This document shows positions 16,700 to 24,720 of a stretch of 64,000 nucleotides of DNA, one piece after another; position 1 is the first letter of the stretch, and every line of letters starts with the position of its first letter. Location: NCBI RefSeq assembly GCF_029076445.1, contig NZ_JARESG010000003.1, forward strand, positions 228,508 to 292,507, written 5' to 3'. The position numbers and the translations under genes were made by a program. A model generated the notes under the pieces. It was not told the origin of the DNA. It worked only from the letters and a program-made list of their open reading frames with translations, and did not search any database. This stretch comes from Pseudarthrobacter naphthalenicus. GTDB taxonomy: Bacteria > Actinomycetota > Actinomycetes > Actinomycetales > Micrococcaceae.

Positions 16700-18508
16700 T
16701 CACAGCCTGCCGGCGGGCAGCGGTGCGGCGTCGGGCACGGAGGCGGCCTCCGCCTCGGTCACCTCGACTGCCGGGCCGCCACGGCGTTTCCCGGAGGTGC
16801 GCGTGCCGCGCCGGCTGGACCGGCCGTAGACCAAGTACATGGTCAGGCCCGTGATGATCATCAGCAGGACGGTGTAGACAAACGTGTTTGCCACGCCCTC
16901 CACCCCTTCGGCGCCGTCAGTGTTCGCCTTGATGACCAGGCCCAGCGGCTGGACCAGCGGATGGGCCAGGAAGATGGCCGTGTCGTAGTCATCCAGGAGG
17001 CTGTTGAAGTTCAACGCTGCAATGGCTGCCGCGGCGGGAAGCACCAGCGGCAGCAGGATCCGCCGGAAGACGTACAGGGTCTTCGCGCCCATGATGGACG
17101 CGGCCTCCTCCAGCGAGGAGTTGACCGACGCGAAGGACGCCTTCAGCATGCGGAGCGTAAACGGGATCTTGACCGTCACGAACGCGATCAGCAGGATCAC
17201 CGTGGTTCCGGTCAGCACAGCGCCGCCCACCAGGGGGTTGGGGTGGTCGTAGCTGAGGATAAGCCCCAGGGCGAGCAGCGCCGAGGGCAAGACCCAGGGA
17301 ATATGAAGGAGGTACTCGAACAGCGTGCTGACCCAGTTGCGGTACTTCTGCAGGAGGCGCGCCACAAACAGCAGCCCGCCCACCGCAATAATGGCGGCCA
17401 GCGCGCTGTAGACCACGCTGACGATGAAGGGACGCAGGCCGGATTCCTGCGTCAGGACGCGAACGTAGTTGTCCAGGGTCAGGCTGCCCGGCGAGAGTTG
17501 CCCGGTCTGGATGGCCGCCCCGTCAGCAAACGAATACAGCACAATCAGCAGCACCGGCAGCGTGTAGACAGCGAACAGGACGTAGGCGATCACATGCACG
17601 GCGACGTTGGCCGCCGGATTGGTGATCTGCTGCTTCTGCAAGGCGGAGGACACCTTTGATACCGAGAAGTAGGTGCCGCCCTTCTCGAGCCGGGTCATGA
17701 CGGCCAGCATCAGGATGGTGGCCACCCCCAGGATGACAGCCAGCAGTGCCGCCAGATCGCGCGAAGTGGGGCTGTTGGTAAAGGTCAGGATCATGGGCGT
17801 AATGGTCTGGAACTCGCGGCCGCCCAGGACCTGGGGTGCGCTGAGCGCTCCCAGCCCGGTCAGGAAGGACAGGATGGTGACGGCGAACAGCGTGGGCTTG
17901 AGCATGGGCAGCACCACCCTGCGCAGGATGGTCCACGTGGAGGCGCCCAGGTTCTTGGCCGCCTCGATGGTCTGGTAATCCACGCCTTTGAGGGCGTTGG
18001 CGACGAACAGCATGTGGTTGGTGGTGGTGGCGAACGTCATCACCACCAGGACCGCGAAGAAGCCGGAGAACCAGGCCGCGTCCATGCCCGGGAACGCCTT
18101 AAGGAGCAGGGACGTGACAATTCCCTTGTCCCCGTAAATGAACTTGTACCCTGCAGCGAGCACGATACCGCCGTAGATGAAGGTGGAGGCGTAGCCCAGG
18201 AAAAGGATCCGGGAGCCACGGATCCTGAAGTAGTGGGTGACCAGGACGATGAAGATGCCCACCACATTCACGGTGATGGACAGCGCCACGGCGAGCATAA
18301 AGCTGTTGCCGAGGGATTTCATGGCGCGTTGGGAGGAGAAGAGCTTCTCCGCGGCCCGCCCGGAGAAGCTGCCGTCCGGGAAGAAGGTTGCCATCAGGAC
18401 GTTGAGGTTGGGCCAGACCAGGAACGCTGCGATGAACCAGGTCAGCACCGTTCCCACAATCAGGATGAAGGGGGATCGGAGCATGCCTTTCGTCGACGTC
18501 CCGCTCAT
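16700..18508 (-). CDS. ABC transporter permease, Fe(III)/polyamine type (two fused domains)
   Basis: 602 aa with about twelve hydrophobic helices in two homologous halves. Each half carries the inner-membrane permease EAA loop: EAAKNLGASTWTILRRVVLPMLKP in the first and EAASIMGAKTLYVFRRILLPLVLP in the second. This doubled layout is that of FbpB/AfuB/SfuB permeases. C-terminal 45 residues are Arg- then Ala/Glu-rich. The ATG overlaps the ATPase stop by 4 bases; last gene of a three-gene importer operon. Substrate not certain (Fe3+, phosphonate and similar ligands use this family). Confidence 0.85.
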   Translation of the reverse strand: MSGTSTKGMLRSPFILIVGTVLTWFIAAFLVWPNLNVLMATFFPDGSFSGRAAEKLFSSQRAMKSLGNSFMLAVALSITVNVVGIFIVLVTHYFRIRGSRILFLGYASTFIYGGIVLAAGYKFIYGDKGIVTSLLLKAFPGMDAAWFSGFFAVLVVMTFATTTNHMLFVANALKGVDYQTIEAAKNLGASTWTILRRVVLPMLKPTLFAVTILSFLTGLGALSAPQVLGGREFQTITPMILTFTNSPTSRDLAALLAVILGVATILMLAVMTRLEKGGTYFSVSKVSSALQKQQITNPAANVAVHVIAYVLFAVYTLPVLLIVLYSFADGAAIQTGQLSPGSLTLDNYVRVLTQESGLRPFIVSVVYSALAAIIAVGGLLFVARLLQKYRNWVSTLFEYLLHIPWVLPSALLALGLILSYDHPNPLVGGAVLTGTTVILLIAFVTVKIPFTLRMLKASFASVNSSLEEAASIMGAKTLYVFRRILLPLVLPAAAAIAALNFNSLLDDYDTAIFLAHPLVQPLGLVIKANTDGAEGVEGVANTFVYTVLLMIITGLTMYLVYGRSSRRGTRTSGKRRGGPAVEVTEAEAASVPDAAPLPAGRL

Positions 18509-19572
18509 GGCGCGGCCACTGCCTGGTCCTGCTTCTCCAAGGCCTTGCCGGTGTCCGGGTGGTACTGCAGCACGTGCCCGGGCTGGACGTAGACGGTGGT
18601 TTGCGATCCTGCCGCCGGCTGCGCGACGCCGTCCTCCTTCACCAGCAGCCGGAGGTCCGCCCCATGGCTGCGCACAATGTAGCGGCTGTGCAGCCCGTGG
18701 TACGTGCGTGACACCACCTGCCCGGAAAGCCCGACGGCGGTGCCTCCGTTCGGGGGCTGCGTCAGTGACGCCTTTTCCACGCGGAGATAGGAGTTGGCGG
18801 CGGTGCTGAGCCCGGCGCCGGAGAGCCTGTTCAGTTCCGTGATGAATTCCGGGGTCAGCGGCGAGCTGTCACCGATGAAGTTGCACACAAATTCCGTGGC
18901 GGCATCATCGTAGATCGACTGCGGCGTCCCCACCTGCTCCACCACGCCCTTGTTGAAGACGGCCACCCTGTCACTCATGGCCAGGGCTTCGTCCTGGTCG
19001 TGGGTGACATAGACGGTGGTGATACCGAACTCGCTCTGCAGGTCCTTGAGCTGCTGCCGGAGCTGGTGCCTGAGCTTGGCGTCCAGGTTGGACAGCGGCT
19101 CATCCAGCAGCAGGATTTTGGGCCGCAACACCAAGGCCCGGGCCACCGCGACACGCTGCTGCTGACCGCCGGACAGCTCGGCAACATTCTTATGCAACTG
19201 GTCGTCGCTGAGCTCCACCCGGCGCGCGATGTCGCGCACCAGGTGGTCGGTCTCGGCGGATTTTTCCTTCCGGACCCGCAATCCGAAGGCAATGTTCTCC
19301 CAGACGCTCATGCTCGGAAACAGCGCATAGTTCTGGAACACCATGCCCACCTGCCGCTTGTCGCTCGGCAGCCGGGTGACATTCTTCCCGTCCACATGGA
19401 CCGTACCGGCCGACGGTTCGATGAAGCCCGCCAACGTGCGTAACGCCGTCGTCTTCCCGCACCCGGAGGGGCCCAGCAGAGTGAAGAACTCGCCGGGTTT
19501 GACGTGCAGGTCGAGGTTCGGGATGGCTACGAAATCGCCGAACGTCACTTCAATGTTGTCGAGACGGATCAT
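18505..19572 (-). CDS. ABC transporter ATP-binding protein (FbpC/PotA-like)
   Basis: 355 aa. Walker A GPSGCGKTT at 34-42, Q-loop VFQNYALFPSMSV, signature LSGGQQQRVAVARAL, Walker B ILLLDEPLSNLD and the switch His in VYVTHDQDEAL. After about residue 240 comes a TOBE-like C-terminal domain, usual in the iron/spermidine/maltose group. ATG start. It lies 56 bases after the binding-protein gene and overlaps the permease by 4 bases. Confidence 0.88.
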   Translation of the reverse strand: MIRLDNIEVTFGDFVAIPNLDLHVKPGEFFTLLGPSGCGKTTALRTLAGFIEPSAGTVHVDGKNVTRLPSDKRQVGMVFQNYALFPSMSVWENIAFGLRVRKEKSAETDHLVRDIARRVELSDDQLHKNVAELSGGQQQRVAVARALVLRPKILLLDEPLSNLDAKLRHQLRQQLKDLQSEFGITTVYVTHDQDEALAMSDRVAVFNKGVVEQVGTPQSIYDDAATEFVCNFIGDSSPLTPEFITELNRLSGAGLSTAANSYLRVEKASLTQPPNGGTAVGLSGQVVSRTYHGLHSRYIVRSHGADLRLLVKEDGVAQPAAGSQTTVYVQPGHVLQYHPDTGKALEKQDQAVAAP

Positions 19573-19628
19573 GAGTTACCTGTCTGGATTGCGGGCTGGC
19601 CGGGGTGCGGGACGGTGCGGGGTGGCTC

Positions 19629-20714
19629 CTACTGCATGTATTCGAGCTCAATCTTCTCGACCCAGGAGCCCATGTTCTCCTGGACAAATCCCCAGTCGAT
19701 GTCCTGCTGCTTCACGGTGGAGAAGAACTTGACCACCTCGGGGTTGGCCTGGGCGGCGGCAGCCTTGTTGACGGGCATGGAGTTGAACTTCTTGGCGAAG
19801 GCGCCCTGCACGTCGGCGCTGCCGAACCAGTCGATGAACTTCACTGCCTCAGCTTTTTTCTTGGTCCCCTTCACCAGGGAGATCTGTTCCACGGCGAGCG
19901 GAACGCCGACGGTCGGGATCACCGGTTCCACCTTGACGTTGAAGGACTTCTCACGCTCGGCAATGATCGATGAGGGCATCTGGCCCATGTCCACCTCGCC
20001 CGAGGCGATCCGGGCGAAAAGGTCGGTCTTGGCCACGGCGGGGCTGCCGTTCCGGAAGTACTGTTCAACCTGCTTCCAGCCGTCGGCTGAAATGCCCAGG
20101 TCGCCTGAGCTGTCCTTGTAGCGGGACAGGATGCCGGCGAAGACCAGCTGTGCCGTTGCGGTTCCCAGCCCTGTCACCCGCTCGTAGCGTGACTTGAATT
20201 CGTCCTTGGTCCAGAGGTCGGTCCAGTCTTTCGGGGCCGCGCCGGCGCTGATCTTATCGGAGTTGTAACCCAGGAGGATGGCCTGCTTCACCAGCGGCCA
20301 GTAGGCCTTGCCGTCACCGTTGTCTCCTACCGCCGTATCCACTTCGCCTGCCCAGGCTGGCTCGAAGGGCTCCAGGGCACCTGCGGCCTTGATCTGCGCG
20401 AAATACATGTTGTTCAGCCCGAAGGCGACATCAGCAATGGGGTTGTTCTTTTCCGCGATGAGTTTGTTCGTGGCATCTGCGCCGCCGGCCCCCACCACTT
20501 CGATTTTGAAGCCCGCCTTGGCGGCCTCCGCGGTCCACCAGTCGCCGCGGCCCTCGCCGTTGGAGTTGGTGTAGACCACCAGCGTCTCACCGGAAGGAAC
20601 AGTGGACGTGGACGACGGCTCACCGGATGCCGCGGGGGTTGCCGTGCCGGCACCACAGCCGGCCAGGAGGGTTACGGCCACGGTGGCGGCCATCAAAGTC
20701 TGCAGTTTACGCAC
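19629..20714 (-). CDS. ABC transporter substrate-binding lipoprotein, family 1
   Basis: 361 aa. Lipoprotein signal: MRKLQTLMAATVAVTLLAGC with the lipobox Cys at residue 20, so it is anchored outside the membrane. The ETLVVYTNSNGEGRGDWW start of the mature fold, the VKQAILLGYNSDK segment and the SLVKGTKKKAEAVKFIDWF region match Fe(III)-type (AfuA/FbpA) binding proteins. GTG start. First gene of the importer operon. The ligand cannot be fixed; ferric iron, phosphonates and sugar phosphates all use this family. Confidence 0.82.
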   Translation of the reverse strand: MRKLQTLMAATVAVTLLAGCGAGTATPAASGEPSSTSTVPSGETLVVYTNSNGEGRGDWWTAEAAKAGFKIEVVGAGGADATNKLIAEKNNPIADVAFGLNNMYFAQIKAAGALEPFEPAWAGEVDTAVGDNGDGKAYWPLVKQAILLGYNSDKISAGAAPKDWTDLWTKDEFKSRYERVTGLGTATAQLVFAGILSRYKDSSGDLGISADGWKQVEQYFRNGSPAVAKTDLFARIASGEVDMGQMPSSIIAEREKSFNVKVEPVIPTVGVPLAVEQISLVKGTKKKAEAVKFIDWFGSADVQGAFAKKFNSMPVNKAAAAQANPEVVKFFSTVKQQDIDWGFVQENMGSWVEKIELEYMQ

Positions 20715-20797
20715 GATCAGGACTCATTTCTGAACTTGGCTCGGAGCATTGTCCGGCAAGCCTATAGCTGGACTCGACACTTGGGGGCGTTAAAAGC

Positions 20798-20810
20798 TAT
20801 CGATTCGATA
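20798..20810. promoter_or_regulatory. Operator-like palindrome upstream of the importer operon
   Basis: TATCGATTCGATA, perfect 6-bp arms with one central base, in an AT-rich patch. Read on the minus strand, a -10-like TATAGG lies some 35 bases downstream of it (about 20760-20765), ahead of the GTG at 20714. It is a candidate binding site for the unknown regulator of the importer. Confidence 0.4.
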
Positions 20811-20930
20811 AACAGCCCGGCTGTCTAGTCTGGTCCTTTCGCCGGAACGTTCAGGGCACAGTGCGTAAACGTGCGGTGAACGTTGGCGCTCTGCTGCGCC
20901 GGGGAGAGGATGCGGCGGGTCCCGCCGTCG

Positions 20931-21365
20931 TCAGTCCTGGTTCAGGGTTTCCGTGAGGTGATGGGTGGGGATGCGGTCCCGGTCATAGGTGATCTCGGTG
21001 TAACCGTGCGGCTCCGGCTGGCCGGACGCGCTGAGGTTCACGAAGACGATCTGCTCAATGGTGAGGATGCTCTGGCGGGTGATCATGTTGCGGACTTCGG
21101 CCCGCATGGTCAGGGAGGTGCGGCCGAACCGGGTGGCCGTCAGGCCCATCTCGATCAGGTCGCCCTGGACGGCCGAGCTGACGAAGTTGATTTCCGAGAT
21201 GTACTTGGTCACCGCACGCCCGTTGCCGAGCTGGAGGATGGCATAGATGGCCGCTTCCTCGTCGATCCACTTCAGCAGGCTTCCGCCGAACAGCGTGCCG
21301 TTGGCGTTGAGGTCCTCCGGCCGCACCCATTTGCGCGTGCGGAAGGTGATGTCTGCTGGTTCCAT
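20931..21365 (-). CDS. Acyl-CoA thioesterase (hotdog fold)
   Basis: 144 aa. Hotdog-fold hydrolase of the YciA/BACH group: the NGTLFGGSLLKWIDEEAA segment (22-39) carries the family N..G..FGG..L.W.DE pattern, including the catalytic acidic residue. Substrate chain length unknown. The ATG at 21365 has no Shine-Dalgarno; TAACCT (21372-21377, minus strand) lies 6 bases upstream, so the mRNA is probably leaderless. Confidence 0.85.
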   Translation of the reverse strand: MEPADITFRTRKWVRPEDLNANGTLFGGSLLKWIDEEAAIYAILQLGNGRAVTKYISEINFVSSAVQGDLIEMGLTATRFGRTSLTMRAEVRNMITRQSILTIEQIVFVNLSASGQPEPHGYTEITYDRDRIPTHHLTETLNQD

Positions 21366-21458
21366 ACGGCGAGGTTAGCCGAAGGGCCCCGCGGTACGCA
21401 GTCTTTGGCGGCTGTATGACGTCTGCCCGCCCCGGCCGTTCTGTGGCGCCCCGGGGCC

Positions 21459-21962
21459 TCAGGCCATGGCTGTGTGGGCTGCGCTGTGTGAGTCGATTCG
21501 TTTGGCGTAGCAGTACGAGTGCTCGAGGCCGGCATAGGCGCCGAAGTTGGGGACGGGTTCAAAGCCGGAGTTCTCGTAGAAATTCCTGCCATCGGGCTGC
21601 GCAGAGCCGGCTTCGGCCTTGATCCGCGTGATTCCCTGTTTGTGCGCCTCGGCCTCGAGGGCTGCCAGGATGGAGCTCGCCACGCCTGAGCCGCGCGTGT
21701 AGGGAAGCACATAGAGCCGCTTGATCTCCGCCGTGGCATCGTCCAGGAGCCTGAGTCCGCCGCATCCCACCGGCTGGCCGGACCCTTTGTCGTAGGCGAC
21801 GAGGAAGACCGCGCAGTCGGCGCCCGACGGCGGTATCCCGGGTTCGTGGTTCGGCGTGCCAAAGCGGGCGTCCAGTTCCGCCTGCTGGGCCCTGCGCAGA
21901 TCGGCACCTACGGGGTTGGACCAGGTCACGGACCGGATGTTCAGGCGCGGGTTGGTCTGCAT
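21459..21962 (-). CDS. GNAT-family N-acetyltransferase
   Basis: 167 aa. The acetyl-CoA loop RGSGVASSILAALEAEA (R-x-x-G-V-A form of the GNAT motif A) follows the strand IKRLYVLPYT; the DGRNFYENSGFEPVPNFGAY end matches motif B. ATG at 21962 is preceded by CGAGG at a good spacing; an upstream start at 21998 is possible. Substrate unknown. Confidence 0.82.
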   Translation of the reverse strand: MQTNPRLNIRSVTWSNPVGADLRRAQQAELDARFGTPNHEPGIPPSGADCAVFLVAYDKGSGQPVGCGGLRLLDDATAEIKRLYVLPYTRGSGVASSILAALEAEAHKQGITRIKAEAGSAQPDGRNFYENSGFEPVPNFGAYAGLEHSYCYAKRIDSHSAAHTAMA

Positions 21963-22095
21963 GGGTGCCTCGATTCGCCGAAGGGATATGCCTGACAACC
22001 TATGGGCCGTGGGTTACGCCCGTGTTTCCTTGCCGTAAGGAGTGAGAGAACACCACCATCGACCTGCAAAACAAACATTCTCGACTGCCTAGTTA

Positions 22096-22108
22096 TTAGA
22101 CCGCCTAA
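22096..22108. promoter_or_regulatory. MarR-type operator candidate, site 1
   Basis: TTAGACCGCCTAA overlaps the first bases of the -10 box (TAAGAT, 22106-22111) of the marR-like gene. It shares 10 of 13 bases with sites 2 and 3 after that gene. CTAGTTATTAG lies immediately upstream. A repressor bound here would block its own promoter. Confidence 0.55.
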
Positions 22109-22117
22109 GATGATTGA

Positions 22118-22630
22118 ATGGGCTCCACAAATGAAGGTTCCGGCTACTGGTACGGGCCGGACGGTCAATTGGACTACAGCGCTGCGGTGCTGAAGTCCCT
22201 CCGCGATTACCGCAGCGCCGAAACCACCGTCCGCCGCTCTACCCGCGACTCCATGGGCATGGGCGAGACCGACATCCTCGCGTTGCGGTACCTCTTGCGC
22301 GCGCAGGCGTCCGGGGGCACCGTGGTACCGAAGGACCTCAGCAAGTTCCTGGGTATAACCAGTGCCTCCACAACGTCCCTCATCGACAGGCTGGTGGCGA
22401 GCGGACACGTCCGGCGCGAGTCGCATCCGACCGACCGCCGATCGGTGGTGGTGGTGCCGACCGCCGAATCAGACCACGAGGTCCGTGAGACCCTCGGCGA
22501 GATGCACCGCCGCATGATGTCGGTGGCCGAGGACCTCTCGGCGGAGGAAGCCCGTGTGGTGGTGGACTTTCTCCGGCACATGACCCGGGCCATCCAGGGC
22601 GGACGAGGCGACACGAAAGAAAGTATCTAG
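22118..22630 (+). CDS. MarR-family transcriptional regulator
   Basis: 170 aa. Winged helix with VPKDLSKFLGITSASTTSLIDRLVASGHVRRESHPTDRR pattern: recognition helix then the basic DRR wing typical of MarR. Residues 1-40 include an unusual Gly/Tyr-rich start and a helical dimerisation stretch. The ATG sits 6 bases after the -10 box TAAGAT with no binding site, so it is probably leaderless. First gene of a unit with a 103-aa protein and a Ser/Thr kinase. Operator-like repeats flank it on both sides. Confidence 0.85.
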   Translation: MGSTNEGSGYWYGPDGQLDYSAAVLKSLRDYRSAETTVRRSTRDSMGMGETDILALRYLLRAQASGGTVVPKDLSKFLGITSASTTSLIDRLVASGHVRRESHPTDRRSVVVVPTAESDHEVRETLGEMHRRMMSVAEDLSAEEARVVVDFLRHMTRAIQGGRGDTKESI

Positions 22631-22652
22631 TCCGGCTAGTTAGTCCGACTAG
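22627..22652. promoter_or_regulatory. MarR-type operator candidates, sites 2 and 3 in tandem
   Basis: CTAGTCCGGCTAG (22627-22639) and TTAGTCCGACTAG (22640-22652) abut exactly; each is a near-palindrome and they differ at two positions. The stop codon of the MarR gene lies in the first. They are followed by a -10-like TATGCT (22660-22665) that would start a second transcript for the next two genes. The hairpin AGGATC (22667-22672) / GATCCT (22682-22687) comes next. Confidence 0.55.
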
Positions 22653-22696
22653 TAATATGTATGCTTAGGATCAGTCCGAAAGATCCTGAGGGAGTC

Positions 22697-23008
22697 ATGA
22701 GCGCCATCAACGCATATTTTGAGGCAGTACCGCCGGGTCCCGTTTCCGCACAGGCCGCAGACCCGGTCCACTGGCCGGTGCATTGCGCCACGGAAATGGA
22801 AATGGTGATTCCGGAAGTGGGCGGCACCGCCGTCGGCTACACGTTTGAACCGGACGACGGGCCCGTCCGGCTGCCCCCTGTGTGGCGGTGCGGCTGTGGT
22901 TTCCAACTCGATGCCTGGGCAACCGGCTGGCCGGAGCTGGAAGCAGCACCGCTGACTTCCGAGCAGCCCGCTGACCACCGCGTGCCGGCCCTCAGCATCA
23001 GGTCATGA
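22697..23008 (+). CDS. Small protein of unknown function with a CxC motif
   Basis: 103 aa, acidic, no signal peptide or membrane segment. Trp- and Pro-rich; the only notable motif is WRCGCGFQLDAW around residues 68-79, a CxC pair that could bind a metal with the more distant Cys30. I do not recognise the family. GGGAG 2 bases ahead of the ATG is close but usable. It overlaps the kinase gene by 4 bases (ATGA), so the two products are probably made together. Confidence 0.6.
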   Translation: MSAINAYFEAVPPGPVSAQAADPVHWPVHCATEMEMVIPEVGGTAVGYTFEPDDGPVRLPPVWRCGCGFQLDAWATGWPELEAAPLTSEQPADHRVPALSIRS

Positions 23009-23895
23009 CCGCCCTCGCGCTTTCTCCCACGGCACCTTCCCCCGCATACGGCGGCCTGCCTGCCGGCGAGCTGGTGGGCGCCCGCTTCCACCTGAGGGAA
23101 CAACTGGGGCGCGGCTCCATGGCCCGGGTGTTCCGTGCCGTGGACCTGGCGGGGGGCCGCGATGTCGCCGTGAAGATCGCCCATGACGACTCGCCCAAGC
23201 ACCGGGGCAGGATCGCCACCGAAGCCGCCGTCCTGGCCGGTTTGGATCATCCGTCGGTGGTCACCTTCTTTGGGGAAGGTACCGTGACCGGGCCGGGGGA
23301 GCTGTCCGGACGGCCTTACATTGTGGAGGAACTGGCACTCGGACCCTGCCTTGCCGAAGTGGTCCGCGGTCCGTTGCGTTCCCCGCTGGACGTTGCTGCG
23401 CTGGCTGCCGGACTTTTTGATGGCCTCAGCCACCTGCACCGTCGGGGTGTGGTGCACCGCGACATCAAGCCCGCCAACCTTATGCTCAGCGGGCTGCGGC
23501 GAAGCCCGGTCCGGATCGTGGACTTCGGCATCGCCGCCCCGGAGGGCGCGGCGCCCGAGCCGGGCATCTCGTCAGGAACGGTGCACTACATGAGTCCGGA
23601 GCAGGCCTCGGGCGGGGCCGCGCAGCCGTCCTGGGACGTCTACGCCCTGGGCCTGGTGCTCCTGGAACTGCTGACCGGAACAAGGGCCTACACCGGCACG
23701 GCTGTGGAGTCCCTGGTGGCACGGACCCTCCGCAGCCCGGCGGTTCCCTCCGCGTTGGGGCCCGGTTGGGGTGATCTTCTGCGTGCCGTCACCGCCATGG
23801 ACAGTGCCGCGCGGCCGTCCGCGGCTGAAGCGGCCGTCATGGCCCGGCGACTCGCAGTTACCCGCCGCCCCATGCAGCTCCTGCGCGCGAGCTGA
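23005..23895 (+). CDS. Serine/threonine protein kinase, soluble
   Basis: Hanks-type kinase, 296 aa. Glycine loop GRGSMARV (36-43), ATP-binding Lys57 in VAVKI, catalytic HRDIKPAN (151-158), DFG (173-175) and SPEQ with the DVYALGLVLLELLTG helix. The domain fills the whole protein: no transmembrane helix and no PASTA or other sensor domain, unlike PknA/PknB. The ATG overlaps the stop of the 103-aa gene. Substrate unknown; the MarR protein or the small CxC protein are obvious candidates by position only. Confidence 0.9.
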   Translation: MTALALSPTAPSPAYGGLPAGELVGARFHLREQLGRGSMARVFRAVDLAGGRDVAVKIAHDDSPKHRGRIATEAAVLAGLDHPSVVTFFGEGTVTGPGELSGRPYIVEELALGPCLAEVVRGPLRSPLDVAALAAGLFDGLSHLHRRGVVHRDIKPANLMLSGLRRSPVRIVDFGIAAPEGAAPEPGISSGTVHYMSPEQASGGAAQPSWDVYALGLVLLELLTGTRAYTGTAVESLVARTLRSPAVPSALGPGWGDLLRAVTAMDSAARPSAAEAAVMARRLAVTRRPMQLLRAS

Positions 23896-23909
23896 GAGCC
23901 CTGCGGCTG

Positions 23910-24590
23910 TTAGGTGCCGTCGACGTCCATGCCGGTCGGGTCCTCGGCCGTGGGGTCCGCAAGGGCAAGCCCGCCGATGGGGCTGCCATCCCAATGGATC
24001 AGTTTCCACCCTGACGCGGGATCCCCTTCCACCGCCACGATGCCGGTGTTGGCCAGGACATGGCGGGCGGCGAACTCGTGGCCGGCACCCGCGGCACGCA
24101 GGCCAACCCATGTGCGGATGGCGGCGCCGTGGCTGACCATGGCGACTGCCGCGGAGCCCGGGTCCCCGGCGGCGCGGTCGGCAATCCTGGTGATGTCGGC
24201 GTCGTACCTTTCAAAAAATTCATGCCCGTCAGGGCCGGCAGGCATGCGCCGGTCCAGTTCACCGGCCGCCCAGGCAAAGACCGTGGACATGTACTGCTTA
24301 TGGGCTTCCTCATCCGTGAACTTCTCCAGGGAGCCGGCCTCGATCTCATGGAGTCCGCCCAGCACCTCAACCTCGAGGCCCTGCAACCGGGACAGCGGCG
24401 CCGCAGTGATCTGGGTCCGTACCAGCGTCGAGGCGTACAGGGCGCCGATCTGTTCGTTGGCCAGGGACCGTGCCATGGCCGCCGCCTGCCGTTCGCCCAG
24501 CTCGGTGAGCCCGGGCCCGGGATGGGCGGTGTCCAGTTGGCCAAGTACGTTGCCGGGGGTCTGTCCGTGCCGGATGAGGAGCAGCTTCAT
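23910..24590 (-). CDS. Histidine phosphatase family protein
   Basis: 226 aa. Phosphoglycerate mutase-like fold: RHGQTPGN at residues 7-14 with the phosphorylated His, the conserved Glu near residue 84 in GGLHEIEAGSLE, and a second His in VSHGAAIRTWVGL. Acts on small phosphorylated molecules or as a PhoE/CobC-like phosphatase; substrate not evident. ATG at 24590, preceded by GGGAG close by. Ends 15 bases from the convergent kinase gene. Confidence 0.85.
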   Translation of the reverse strand: MKLLLIRHGQTPGNVLGQLDTAHPGPGLTELGERQAAAMARSLANEQIGALYASTLVRTQITAAPLSRLQGLEVEVLGGLHEIEAGSLEKFTDEEAHKQYMSTVFAWAAGELDRRMPAGPDGHEFFERYDADITRIADRAAGDPGSAAVAMVSHGAAIRTWVGLRAAGAGHEFAARHVLANTGIVAVEGDPASGWKLIHWDGSPIGGLALADPTAEDPTGMDVDGT

Positions 24591-24720
24591 GCTCCCAGTT
24601 TCGCACGCCTGGAAGTCCAAGACCGGTCTTCGCGTTGACGCTAGGCGGTGAGGACCAGCGCTCTTCGGGAGGCGCTAGACATCAGTGCTATACGGGTTTT
24701 AAACCTGGGCTGAACCGATT

